This document shows positions 13,728 to 21,327 of a DNA stretch of 24,143 nt, piece by piece. The stretch is from contig JAQVEQ010000014.1 in the NCBI GenBank assembly GCA_028697875.1, positions 1 to 24,143 of the forward strand. The letters are read 5' to 3'. Numbering within the stretch: position 1 is the stretch's first letter; every line of letters begins with the position of its first letter. Position numbers and translations under genes: made by a program. The stretch is from Novosphingobium sp. GTDB lineage: Bacteria; Pseudomonadota; Alphaproteobacteria; Sphingomonadales; Sphingomonadaceae. The notes under the pieces were generated by a model, which was not told the DNA's origin, made no database searches, and worked only from the letters and a program-made list of their open reading frames with translations.

Positions 13728-14582
13728 TCAGGTCTTGAAGACGATCGTCTTGTTGCCGTCCATCAGCACCCGGTCTTCCAGGTGGTAGAGCACTGCCGCG
13801 GCCAGCACCCGGCGTTCGATGTCGCGGCCCTTGCGCACCAGGTCTTCCGGCGTGTCGGCATGGCTGATCGCTTCCACGTCCTGATGGATGATCGGCCCTT
13901 CGTCGAGGTCGGCGGTCACGTAATGGGCGGTCGCGCCGATCATCTTCACGCCCCGGGCATGGGCCTGGTGATAGGGCTTGGCCCCCTTGAAGCCCGGCAG
14001 GAAGCTGTGATGGATATTGATGCAGCGTCCCGACAGGAATTGCGCCATGTCGTCGGACAGGATCTGCATGTAGCGGGCGAGCACGACCAGTTCCGCCCCC
14101 GTTTCCTCCACGATGGCCTTCACTCGGGCTTCCTGCTCGGCCTTGGTGTCCTTGGCGATCGGCAGGTAGTGGAAGGGAATGTCCCGCATCATCGGCACGT
14201 TCAGCGCCTCGCGCGGGTGGTTGCAGACGACGCCGACGATATCCATCGGCAGTTCGCCAATGCGGAAGCGGTAGAGCAGGTCGGCCAGGCAATGGTCGAA
14301 CTTGCTGACCATCAGCAGTACCTTGCGCGGGACGGCGGTGTTGCGCAGGGTCCATTTCATGTCGAAACGTCCGGTCACCGGCGCGAACAGCTCGCTGATC
14401 TTTTCGGCCGGGCAATCCGGACAATCGAACACGATGCGCATGAAGAACATGCCCGTGTCGAGCGCATTGAATTGCTGCGCCTCGCGGATGTTGGCGCCGA
14501 TTTCGGCAAGCCGCGTGGTCACTGCGGCGACCAGGCCCACCCGGTCCGTGCACGACAGCGTCATCACATAGGCTTGCGGCAT
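13728..14582 (-). CDS. purU: Formyltetrahydrofolate deformylase
   Basis: 284 aa, the usual length. PurU hydrolyses 10-formyl-tetrahydrofolate to formate and tetrahydrofolate, balancing one-carbon pools and supplying formate for PurT. The N-terminal ACT domain (about 1-85) starts YVMTLSCTDRVGLVAAVTT and senses ligands such as Met or Gly in E. coli. The C-terminal formyltransferase-fold domain (about 90-284) has KVLLMVSKFDHCLADLLYR, VVCNHP, LARYMQILS and the catalytic block INIHHSFLPGFKGAKPYHQA, continuing to GATAHYVTADLDEGPIIHQD with the Asn/His/Asp catalytic set. The VOC gene is upstream on the same strand, 124 bp away. Confidence 0.96.
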   Translation of the reverse strand: MPQAYVMTLSCTDRVGLVAAVTTRLAEIGANIREAQQFNALDTGMFFMRIVFDCPDCPAEKISELFAPVTGRFDMKWTLRNTAVPRKVLLMVSKFDHCLADLLYRFRIGELPMDIVGVVCNHPREALNVPMMRDIPFHYLPIAKDTKAEQEARVKAIVEETGAELVVLARYMQILSDDMAQFLSGRCINIHHSFLPGFKGAKPYHQAHARGVKMIGATAHYVTADLDEGPIIHQDVEAISHADTPEDLVRKGRDIERRVLAAAVLYHLEDRVLMDGNKTIVFKT

Positions 14583-14706
14583 TATCCGTATCTCCCGATC
14601 CTGCGGCGCGAAGCTGGCCGCTTAGCGCGGGAATCGGGCGAAGTCGCCATCGCATTTCGAAAAAATGGCCATTGCGCGCGGCGAAACCGGGCAGGGTCCC
14701 GCAAGG

Positions 14707-15108
14707 TCAGGCATTTTCGAAGAAGTTGAGTTCCAGCAGCACCCCATTGGGATCGTGGGTGAAGATCTGCCGCAGGCCGATGGACTCGACCAGATTGACG
14801 TGAAAGTCGGCCCCTCGCGTTTCCAGCCGCTGCGCCACCCGGTCGAAGCCCTGGCAGCGCAGGGCGACATGGTGGATCGCCCCGGTCGGGCCGTCCTTGA
14901 TCTCGCGGTCGTAGAGACGCATCGAGCCAAGGCTGTTGATGTGCAGGATCGGCCGGTCCCCGGCGTCGTAGAGCCACTGCACGTCCTCGGCCGGCAGCGG
15001 TTCGGGGCCGTTGCGCCGGTCGAGCCCGAGCAGATCGCAATAGTACCGGCAGGTCCCGTCGAGATCGCCGGTCATGATGTTCACGTGGTCGAGCGCTTCG
15101 ACCTGCAT
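14707..15108 (-). CDS. VOC-fold (glyoxalase/extradiol dioxygenase-like) protein
   Basis: 133 aa from the ATG at 15108, chosen because GGGGAG lies 7 nt upstream; the open frame extends to 15192 without family similarity. It has the paired beta-alpha-beta-beta-beta repeats of the vicinal oxygen chelate fold: LDHVNIMTGDLDGTCRYYCDLLGL first, then AIHHVALRCQGFDRVAQRLETRG in the second half, closing with DPNGVLLELNF. The likely metal ligands are the His of DHVN, the His of HHVA and the Glu of LLELN, which is typical of an active enzyme. The reaction cannot be named from sequence. It is divergent from the aromatic-acid transporter, which makes a role in aromatic or related degradation plausible but unproven. 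Confidence 0.85.
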   Translation of the reverse strand: MQVEALDHVNIMTGDLDGTCRYYCDLLGLDRRNGPEPLPAEDVQWLYDAGDRPILHINSLGSMRLYDREIKDGPTGAIHHVALRCQGFDRVAQRLETRGADFHVNLVESIGLRQIFTHDPNGVLLELNFFENA

Positions 15109-15161
15109 TGCCTTTCTCCCCTGATCCGCTTGCGGCCTCTTCAGCCGTTTCGCGTAGCCTA

Positions 15162-15184
15162 TGGCCAAAGCGGTCCGCTTGCCA
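15162..15184. promoter_or_regulatory. Palindromic candidate operator between VOC and MFS genes
   Basis: AAGCGG (15168-15173), T, CCGCTT (15175-15180) is a perfect inverted repeat. It is flanked by TGGC (15162-15165) and GCCA (15181-15184), which also pair. The 9-mer TCCGCTTGC within it recurs directly at 15125-15133. It lies in the 170-bp divergent intergenic region, a natural place for a regulator controlling both genes. Confidence 0.45.
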
Positions 15185-15278
15185 GTGCCCATGCACGGGC
15201 AGGGCTGTGAATTGTACGGCGGCGTCGGCTTCGCTAAGGGTCCGGTTCCAAGAGGGACGGGCGAGAAAAGGGGAATCC

Positions 15279-16583
15279 ATGTCGGGAGCCAGGGCAGCGG
15301 CGATCATCAAGGCCGAACGGATGAGCGGGTGGCAATGGCTGGCCGTCGGCATCACGGTCGGGCTCAACGCGCTGGACGGGTTCGACGTGCTTTCCGTCAG
15401 CTTCGCCGCCCCCGGGATTGCCGGGGACTGGGGGCTGGACAAGGCGGCGCTGGGCTGGGTCCTGTCGATGGAACTGCTGGGCATGGCGGTCGGCTCGCTC
15501 GTGCTGGGCGGCGCGGCGGACCGGTTCGGCCGCCGCCCGACGATCCTTGCCTGCCTCTGCTTGATGACGGTGGGCATGTGGGGCGCGGCCCATGCGCCCA
15601 ATGTCGACGTGCTGCTCGGCTGGCGGCTGCTGACCGGGCTGGGGATCGGCGGGATGCTCTCCTCCGTCAACGCGGCGACGTACGAAGTGGTCAACGACCG
15701 CTGGCGCAGCGTGGCCATGTCGGTGATGATTATCGGCTATCCCATCGGCGGCGTGATCGGCGGGCTGGTGGTCAAGCAGTTGCTGATTCACGGCCACTGG
15801 CGCGACATCTTCATGTTCGGGGCCGTGACCACCGCCTGCTTCATCCCGCTGGTGTGGTTCTTCGTGCCGGAGACGGTGGCCTTCCTCGAACGCCGCCGCG
15901 CGCCGGGCGCGCTGGAGCGGATCAACCGGACCCTTGCGCGGTTCGGCCACGGGACGCTCGACGCGCTGGGCGAGGTCCAGACTGCGGTGAAGCATTCGTT
16001 CACCGACATCCTGCGCCCCGGCCTGCTGCGTACGACCCTGCTGATCACGCTCGCCTATTTCGGTCAGATCATGGCCTTCTATTACATGCTCAAATGGGTG
16101 CCGAAGATCATCGCGGATACCGGCTACGAAGCCAGCACCGCGGCGGGCGTGCTGGTGCTGGCCAACCTCGGCGGGGCGCTGGGCGGGTTGCTGTTCGGCT
16201 TCGTGGCGATGAAAGTGCCGCTCAAGGCGTTGACCATTGCCTGCCATGCGGGCTCGTTCGTCATGACGGGCGTGTTCGGCATGGGCTTCGTGGGCCTTGC
16301 CGCGCTCGGCCTCTCGGCGGGCGCGTCGGTGTTCTTCGCCACGGCGGCGATCACCGGTATCTACATGCTGTTCGCCCGGGTATTCCCGACCCATGTCCGG
16401 GCCACCGGCACCGGCTTCGCTCTTGGGGTCGGACGCGGCGGTTCGATGCTGGCGCCGGTGCTGGCGGGCTACCTGTTCGAGGCGGGATACGGGTTGCAGA
16501 CGGTGTCGCTGGCGGTCGGGTCGGCCTCGCTGATGTCGATCGTCGCGCTGCTGTTCCTCAAGGCAGCCGACCACGCGGATTGA
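15279..16583 (+). CDS. MFS transporter, aromatic acid:H+ symporter (AAHS)-like
   Basis: 434 aa with about 12 hydrophobic helices. The ATG at 15279 has AAGGGG with a 5-nt spacer; the long upstream frame is not supported. TM1 carries NALDGFDVLSVSF, the D-G-F/Y-D element characteristic of aromatic acid:H+ symporters such as PcaK, BenK and MhpT. The loop between TM2 and TM3 has GGAADRFGRRPT, the MFS motif A. Later pieces include GWRLLTGLGIGGMLSSVNA, YPIGGVIGG and RVFPTHVRATGTGFALGVGR. These are typical of the family. The substrate is likely a small aromatic or related carboxylate. The aldo/keto reductase gene follows by 13 bp, suggesting one transcript. Confidence 0.9.
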   Translation: MSGARAAAIIKAERMSGWQWLAVGITVGLNALDGFDVLSVSFAAPGIAGDWGLDKAALGWVLSMELLGMAVGSLVLGGAADRFGRRPTILACLCLMTVGMWGAAHAPNVDVLLGWRLLTGLGIGGMLSSVNAATYEVVNDRWRSVAMSVMIIGYPIGGVIGGLVVKQLLIHGHWRDIFMFGAVTTACFIPLVWFFVPETVAFLERRRAPGALERINRTLARFGHGTLDALGEVQTAVKHSFTDILRPGLLRTTLLITLAYFGQIMAFYYMLKWVPKIIADTGYEASTAAGVLVLANLGGALGGLLFGFVAMKVPLKALTIACHAGSFVMTGVFGMGFVGLAALGLSAGASVFFATAAITGIYMLFARVFPTHVRATGTGFALGVGRGGSMLAPVLAGYLFEAGYGLQTVSLAVGSASLMSIVALLFLKAADHAD

Positions 16584-16596
16584 GAAGGAGACGGCA

Positions 16597-17583
16597 ATGA
16601 CGCGCAAACTGGCGGGACACGACCTTTACCCCATCGGCCTTGGCTGCATGAATTTGTGCTGGGCCTATGGTGAACCGCCTTCGCGCGAGGATGCGATCGC
16701 CGTGCTGCACCGGGCGCTGGAGCTTGGCTACAACCATCTGGACACTGCCAATATCTACGGGATGGGCAAGAGCGAGGAGCTGATCGCCGCCGCCCTGAAG
16801 GACCGGCGGCAGGATTTCTTCCTCGCCTCCAAGACCGGGATCGTGGCCGATGGAGCGGCGCGCGGCGTCGATTGCAGTCCGGCCTCCATCGCGGCGTCGA
16901 TCGAAGCCAGCCTCGCCCGCCTGCAGACCGACCATATCGACCTGCTCTACATGCACCGCTTCGACCCCAAGGTGCCGATCGCGGATTCGGTCGGGGCGCT
17001 GGCCCGCGCGATCGAGGCGGGCAAGATCGGTGCCTATGGCGTGTCGGAATGGAGCGCGGCGCACATCCGGGAAGCCCATGCGGTGCATCCGATGGCGGCG
17101 GTGCAGACCGAATATTCGCTGTGGACGCGCAATGTCGAACTGGGCGTGCTGGAGGCGACGCGCGAACTGGGCATCGCATTCGTCGCCTTCTCGCCCGTGG
17201 GCCGTGGCGGGCTGTGCGGCGAACTGGCCGATCCGGAGAGCCTGCCGGAAACGGATTTCCGGCGCCGGATGCCGCGCTTCATGGGCGAACACTGGCTGGC
17301 CAATCGCAAGCTGGTGGACCAGCTCGTCGCATTGGCGGGAGAGGCCGGAGTCACGGCCGCGCAACTCGCCCTGGCCTGGGTCCTGTCGCGCGGGGAACAT
17401 GTCCACGCGATCCCCGGCACGGCCAGCATCCGCCATCTGGAGGACAACTATCGCGCCGCCCTGCTCGGTATCGGGCAGGACGTGCTCGACCGGGCCGATG
17501 CGCTGGTCAATCCGCGCACCGTGTCCGGCCACCGCTATCCCGATGCGATGCGGGCGATGATCGACACCGAGGAAATGGCCTGA
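16597..17583 (+). CDS. Aldo/keto reductase
   Basis: 328 aa, a full-length (beta/alpha)8 aldo/keto reductase. The catalytic tetrad is visible: Asp49 and Tyr54 in LDTANIYG, Lys79 in ASKTG, and His120 in LYMHRFDP. The fold signature elements follow: IGAYGVSEWSAAHIREAH, AVQTEYSLWTRNVE, FVAFSPVGRGGLCG, then AIPGTASIRHLEDN near the NADPH phosphate site. The sequence pattern is that of the AKR13-like NADPH-dependent group; substrates are carbonyl compounds but cannot be specified. GAAGGAGA lies upstream of the ATG. It is 13 bp after the transporter and convergent with the dienelactone hydrolase gene, with 19 bp between stops. Confidence 0.94.
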   Translation: MTRKLAGHDLYPIGLGCMNLCWAYGEPPSREDAIAVLHRALELGYNHLDTANIYGMGKSEELIAAALKDRRQDFFLASKTGIVADGAARGVDCSPASIAASIEASLARLQTDHIDLLYMHRFDPKVPIADSVGALARAIEAGKIGAYGVSEWSAAHIREAHAVHPMAAVQTEYSLWTRNVELGVLEATRELGIAFVAFSPVGRGGLCGELADPESLPETDFRRRMPRFMGEHWLANRKLVDQLVALAGEAGVTAAQLALAWVLSRGEHVHAIPGTASIRHLEDNYRAALLGIGQDVLDRADALVNPRTVSGHRYPDAMRAMIDTEEMA

Positions 17584-17584
17584 C

Positions 17585-17612
17585 GGCCCTGACCTGCAAG
17601 TCTTACAGGGCC
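17585..17612. terminator. Hairpin between convergent genes, possible bidirectional terminator
   Basis: GGCCCTG (17585-17591) pairs perfectly with CAGGGCC (17606-17612) around a 14-nt loop that contains the stop codon of the leftward gene. There is no T run, so intrinsic termination is uncertain. Confidence 0.3.
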
Positions 17613-18478
17613 GCCTCGTAAGTCGCGAGCATCCGGCCCCAGGCCTTTTCCGACTGCTCCTTGTCATAGCTGGGCGCGTCGATCGTGCACCAGCCATGGT
17701 CGGCGGGATAGACTTCGATTTCCGCCGGCCGTTGCGCCTCTCTGGCGGCCTTGCGCAGAATATCCTTCTCGTCCGGGCCGCGCGCGTCGTCGTTCCGGGC
17801 GATGGCGATCAGGAAATTCGCGCGCGTATCTTTCATCAGCAGGTGCGGGCTATCCGGCGCATCGGTGACCAGCATTGCGCCATGGAAGGAACAAGCTGCC
17901 CCGACCCTGGCGGGCACTGCCGCCGCTGTGCGAAGGGCGAACTGCCCGCCCATGCAATAGCCGCAGGTGCCGATCCCGCGGGCCGTGTCGACTGCGTCCT
18001 GCATGTCCAGCCAGGCGGCGAAGGCCCGTGCGTCGCGGGCCGTGGCTTCGCCGTCGATTCGCGCCATCATCGGCTTCAGGCGGGCCTGCGCCTCGTTCGA
18101 GAACCATTCCGACAGGCTGGTGAGGATCGGTGCCGGGGCGTCGCGATAATATTGGTTCGCCACCAGCACGGTATAGCCTGCGGCGGCAAGCCTGCGGGCC
18201 ATGACCTTGTAGGCCTCGCGCAGGCCGGCGACGTCCGGCCACATGACGATGCCGGGATGCGCGCCATCGCGCGGGTGAACGAAGAAAGCGTCGGCTGTTC
18301 CGTCTTCGGTTGCAATGGAGACATCGGCTTCGTCGAGCGCACTTTCCGTTCCCTCCCCATCTGCCGGGGTGCAGGCCACAATCGCTGCCGCCGTTCCCAG
18401 TGCGGCGAATTCGCGCCGGGTCAGGCCGCGCCGTGCGAGGGTGGCATCCAGTTCCGCCACCGTATGCTTGTCACACAT
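17603..18478 (-). CDS. Exported dienelactone hydrolase family protein (Tat signal, probable lipoprotein)
   Basis: 291 aa from the ATG at 18478 (GGGAG 7 nt upstream; an ATG at 18481 directly before it is possible). The N-terminus has a twin-arginine signal, LTRREFAALG with Arg21-Arg22, then a hydrophobic stretch ending IVAC (Cys36), a lipobox. The hydrolase domain follows (about 50-291). The nucleophile Cys175 sits in GYCMGGQFA, the Asp in RNDDARGP (230-231) and the His in DHGWC (261), the Cys-Asp-His triad of dienelactone hydrolases. Classical DLH acts in the cytoplasm on dienelactone in chlorocatechol breakdown. An exported member probably uses another ester or lactone substrate. It is divergent from the DUF294 gene. 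Confidence 0.9.
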   Translation of the reverse strand: MCDKHTVAELDATLARRGLTRREFAALGTAAAIVACTPADGEGTESALDEADVSIATEDGTADAFFVHPRDGAHPGIVMWPDVAGLREAYKVMARRLAAAGYTVLVANQYYRDAPAPILTSLSEWFSNEAQARLKPMMARIDGEATARDARAFAAWLDMQDAVDTARGIGTCGYCMGGQFALRTAAAVPARVGAACSFHGAMLVTDAPDSPHLLMKDTRANFLIAIARNDDARGPDEKDILRKAAREAQRPAEIEVYPADHGWCTIDAPSYDKEQSEKAWGRMLATYEAAL

Positions 18479-18565
18479 CATTTGTCTCCCGGTTTTCCTC
18501 GCCCCAAGGTTAGCTCGCAGTTCGCGCGCGTCCAGTCGCGGCTTGGACGGACCGCTGCCTTGGGA

Positions 18566-18578
18566 TAGACCTTTGTCC
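18566..18578. promoter_or_regulatory. Candidate operator upstream of the DUF294 gene
   Basis: TAGAC-CTTT-GTCC (18566-18578) is an AGAC-N4-GTCT palindrome with one mismatch. It resembles the perfect copy at 21221-21233 upstream of the symporter genes, with the same TAGACC start. It lies 40 bp before the GTG of the DUF294 gene, in the divergent region shared with the dienelactone hydrolase gene. No good -10 follows at the matching distance. Confidence 0.35.
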
Positions 18579-18618
18579 GAATGGACGGGGGCGCATCTTC
18601 GGTCCATCGGGGGATGTC

Positions 18619-20514
18619 GTGACAGAGCAGCCTATCGAGATCGACGAGGTTTCCGGCTTCCTGCGCCGGCATGAGCCTTTCGCCTATCTGGACGACGCAC
18701 AATTGGCCCTGGTTTCGCGGGCCGTGGAGGTTTCCTATTTCCGCCGGGGCGCGCCGATTGTCAGGGCGGGCGATGAAAACCGTTATCTGTCCGTGGTCCG
18801 TTCCGGCGCGGTCGAGCTCCGGCTCGGCGGGACCGAACTCAATTCCCGGCTGGGGGAGGGGGACAGCTTTGGCTATCCGTCCCTGATCCGCTCCGGCCCG
18901 GCCCAGAACGAGGCCGTCGCGCTGGAAGACACTCTCCTCTACCGGATCGGGAAGGAGGCTTTCCACCGGGCAAGGGCCGAGAATGCCGCCTTCCGGACCT
19001 TCTACGACACCGACGAGGCCGCACGGTTGCGGCGGGCGGTCGATGCCATGCGCGCCGCCCGCGAGGGCGAGGCAGCGGTTGGCGATACGCTGGGCGCACA
19101 TGCGCCGCTGTCCTCGCTTGTCAGGCGGCGCGAAGTCGTCAGCGGATCGCCCGGCACGGCCATCCGCGAGGCCGCGCGGATCATGGCGGAACAGGATGTC
19201 TCGACCCTGCCGGTTTGGGACGGCGGACGCCTGGCGGGCATCCTGACCGACAAGGACCTGCGGCGCAGGGTGCTGGCCCCCGGTCTCGATCCCGGCAGGC
19301 CGGTGGCGGAAGTGATGACGCCCGATCCGGTGACCGCGGTGGAGGATACCCCCATCCTGGCGGCGCTGCTGGTGATGGCGGATCGCCATATCCATCACCT
19401 GCCGGTCACCGACGCGGGCGGAAAGGTTGTTGCGGTCGTTTCGTCGAACGATATTCTTGCCCGGCTCGGTTCCAATGCCCTTCATATCGCCAAGGAAGTG
19501 GCCTCGGCCACGGACGGCAAGGAACTGGCGCGGGCCACCGCGCAATTGCCGCAGGCCTTGGCGGGGCTCGTCGGCACCGGGGTCGATGCCGACCATATCG
19601 CCCGTTACGTCAGCACGATCGGCGAAGGGGCCCACCGCCGGTTGCTCGAACTGGCGGAAGCGGAACTGGGTCCGCCGCCGGTCCCTTATGCACTGGTCTG
19701 CTTCGGGTCGCTGGCGCGGGCGGAACAGGCGCTGGGATCGGACCAGGACAACGGCTTCATCATGGGCGAAGGGTTCGAACGGACGCGCCACGACGCTTAT
19801 TTCGAACAGCTTGCCCAGCGCCTCAGCGATGGGCTGGACGGGGCGGGCTACCGCTATTGCCCGGGCAATATCATGGCCACCAACCCGGCCTACCGCCGGA
19901 CGGCGGCGGAGTGGGAGGCGCATTTTCGCAGCTGGATCGACAGTCCCGAACCGCAGGCGATCCTCGAAAGCACGATCTTCTTCGACATGCGGGCGCTCGC
20001 CGGCGAGGCCGCATTGGTCGACGGGTTGCGGCAGACCGTGTTCGGCGCGGCGCGCGACAACCGGATTTTCCTGTCCTTCATCGCGCGGGCGGCAGCGGTC
20101 ACCCGCGTTCCGCTCGGCTTCTTCCGCAATTTCCTGTTGCAGCACGACGCCGACGAAGGCGACGTCCTCGACCTCAAGGGGCAGGCGATCGCCCCGATCG
20201 TCGACCTGGCGCGGACTCATGCGCTGGCCAATGCGATCCCGGCGACCAACACGCAGGAACGGCTGCGCGCGGCGAGCGAGGCGGGAAGCCTCGATCCCGA
20301 TGCCGCGCGCGACCTTGCCGCCGGGTTCGAATTCGTGCGCGAAGTTCGCTTCCGCCACCAGGCGGACCAGATCGCCGCCGGGCAGCCGCCGTCGAACAAG
20401 CTCGACCCGGCGAGCCTGTCGCGCTTCGACCGCGAGCATTTGCGCGATGCCTTCCGCCTGATCCGCCGCCAGCTCGACAAGCTGCGCAGCGATTTCGCCG
20501 GGGGTTTGATGTGA
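18619..20514 (+). CDS. cNMP-binding/CBS/DUF294 nucleotidyltransferase-like signalling protein
   Basis: 631 aa from a GTG at 18619 with GGGGGA 4 nt upstream; no in-frame ATG fits. Domains in order: a cyclic-nucleotide-binding-like domain (about 10-130; GEGDSFGYPSLI), a pair of CBS domains (about 165-285; VSTLPVWDGGRLAGILTDKD, then HHLPVTDAGGKVVAVVSSND), a DUF294 putative nucleotidyltransferase domain (about 320-455) with the GS-x10-D-x-D type active site as GSLARAEQALGSDQD (363-377), and a DUF294 C-terminal helical domain (about 480-625). This architecture suggests a cytoplasmic protein that senses adenine nucleotides and may nucleotidylate a target, as GlnD-related domains do. The target is unknown. 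The exonuclease gene starts 10 bp after its stop. Confidence 0.92.
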   Translation: MTEQPIEIDEVSGFLRRHEPFAYLDDAQLALVSRAVEVSYFRRGAPIVRAGDENRYLSVVRSGAVELRLGGTELNSRLGEGDSFGYPSLIRSGPAQNEAVALEDTLLYRIGKEAFHRARAENAAFRTFYDTDEAARLRRAVDAMRAAREGEAAVGDTLGAHAPLSSLVRRREVVSGSPGTAIREAARIMAEQDVSTLPVWDGGRLAGILTDKDLRRRVLAPGLDPGRPVAEVMTPDPVTAVEDTPILAALLVMADRHIHHLPVTDAGGKVVAVVSSNDILARLGSNALHIAKEVASATDGKELARATAQLPQALAGLVGTGVDADHIARYVSTIGEGAHRRLLELAEAELGPPPVPYALVCFGSLARAEQALGSDQDNGFIMGEGFERTRHDAYFEQLAQRLSDGLDGAGYRYCPGNIMATNPAYRRTAAEWEAHFRSWIDSPEPQAILESTIFFDMRALAGEAALVDGLRQTVFGAARDNRIFLSFIARAAAVTRVPLGFFRNFLLQHDADEGDVLDLKGQAIAPIVDLARTHALANAIPATNTQERLRAASEAGSLDPDAARDLAAGFEFVREVRFRHQADQIAAGQPPSNKLDPASLSRFDREHLRDAFRLIRRQLDKLRSDFAGGLM

Positions 20515-20524
20515 GGCGCGGGGC

Positions 20525-21208
20525 GTGATCTTCGGCAGTCGCGAATGGCGGTTCGCCCGGCGTTTCGCGAAAGCCGCGCAAGTGGCCCCGGCAGGCCCGT
20601 TGCGCGCCTATTACGAGGCGGGGCACGCGCATTTTTCCACGCCGGTCGAGGCGGTGGAGATGATTGCGATCGATCTCGAGACGGACGGGCTGGACTTCGC
20701 CGAAAGCGCGATTCTCGAAGCCGGGCTGGTCGGCATGTCGGCGGGCCGGATCAGGGGCGACGCGGCACTCCGCATCCGCTTCCGCCCGGCAGGCGCCCTG
20801 TCGGAACGCAGCGTGGTGGTCCATCGCATTACCGACGATGCCCTGGCCGATGCCCTGCCGGAGGAGGAGGCCCTGCCGCTTCTGCTGGGGCACCTGGCGG
20901 GCAAGGTGCCGGTCGCCCATTTCGCCGACATCGAGGCGGGCTTTCTCGATGCGGCCTGCCGCAGGGTCTACGGCGCCCCGTTCGTCGCCCCGTTCGTCTG
21001 CACCATGCAGCTGGAAAGCCGCTGGTTCCCGCGCACGCGCGCGGCGGACGGGCTGCGCCTGGCGAAGCTGCGCGCGGGCTATCGCCTGCCGGCCTACCGC
21101 GCGCACGACGGGGTAACGGACGCCCTGGCCTGCGCCGAACTGCTGCTGGCCCAGATCGCCCATCGCGGCGCGCGCGAACTGGTGCTGGACGACCTGCTGC
21201 GCCGCTGA
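20525..21208 (+). CDS. DnaQ-type 3'-5' exonuclease (DEDDh superfamily)
   Basis: 227 aa from a GTG at 20525, with GAGG and GGGG just upstream. ExoI is AIDLETDGLD with Asp50 and Glu52. ExoIII is AHDGVTDALA with His194 and Asp199, the H-x4-D of the DEDDh type. The ExoII segment reads VAHFADIEAGFL: the usual Asp position appears as Glu137, with Asp135 two residues before. The residues before Met46 are a short N-terminal extension. DEDDh exonucleases degrade DNA or RNA from the 3' end. This is not the replicative epsilon subunit in context; it pairs with the DUF294 protein, a linkage I recall from other proteobacteria next to symporter genes. Confidence 0.85.
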   Translation: MIFGSREWRFARRFAKAAQVAPAGPLRAYYEAGHAHFSTPVEAVEMIAIDLETDGLDFAESAILEAGLVGMSAGRIRGDAALRIRFRPAGALSERSVVVHRITDDALADALPEEEALPLLLGHLAGKVPVAHFADIEAGFLDAACRRVYGAPFVAPFVCTMQLESRWFPRTRAADGLRLAKLRAGYRLPAYRAHDGVTDALACAELLLAQIAHRGARELVLDDLLRR

Positions 21209-21220
21209 GCGCGCGATTAT

Positions 21221-21264
21221 TAGACCAAAGTCTCGCTATTAAAGCACCGTTCCCCGGCTAGTAT
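21221..21264 (+). promoter_or_regulatory. Candidate activator site and promoter of the DUF4212-symporter operon
   Basis: A perfect AGAC-CAAA-GTCT palindrome (21222-21233) lies upstream of TAGTAT (21259-21264), a four-of-six -10 match. The -35 position (about 21237-21242, TATTAA) is poor. If transcription starts near 21271, the palindrome is centred about 43 bp upstream, the position used by activators that touch sigma-70 at weak -35 boxes. The leader to the DUF4212 ATG would be about 57 nt and contains GGGGGAGGA. The functional reading is inference. Confidence 0.5.
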
Positions 21265-21327
21265 CGAAAATGGACCGTGCCCCAGGTGCGGTAACCGTAA
21301 CAACCGAGAGAGAGGGGGAGGACAGCC

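Noticed and set aside
14660..14680. AATGGCCATT palindrome next to a run of A (T on the minus strand) between VOC and purU
   Set aside because: A palindrome without a loop is not a workable terminator hairpin, and it lies within a same-strand gene pair. I treat it as chance.
18478..20439. 653-codon minus-strand frame opposite the DUF294 gene
   Set aside because: Its composition is Arg/Gly/Asp-rich without motifs, whereas the plus strand encodes four recognised domains in order.
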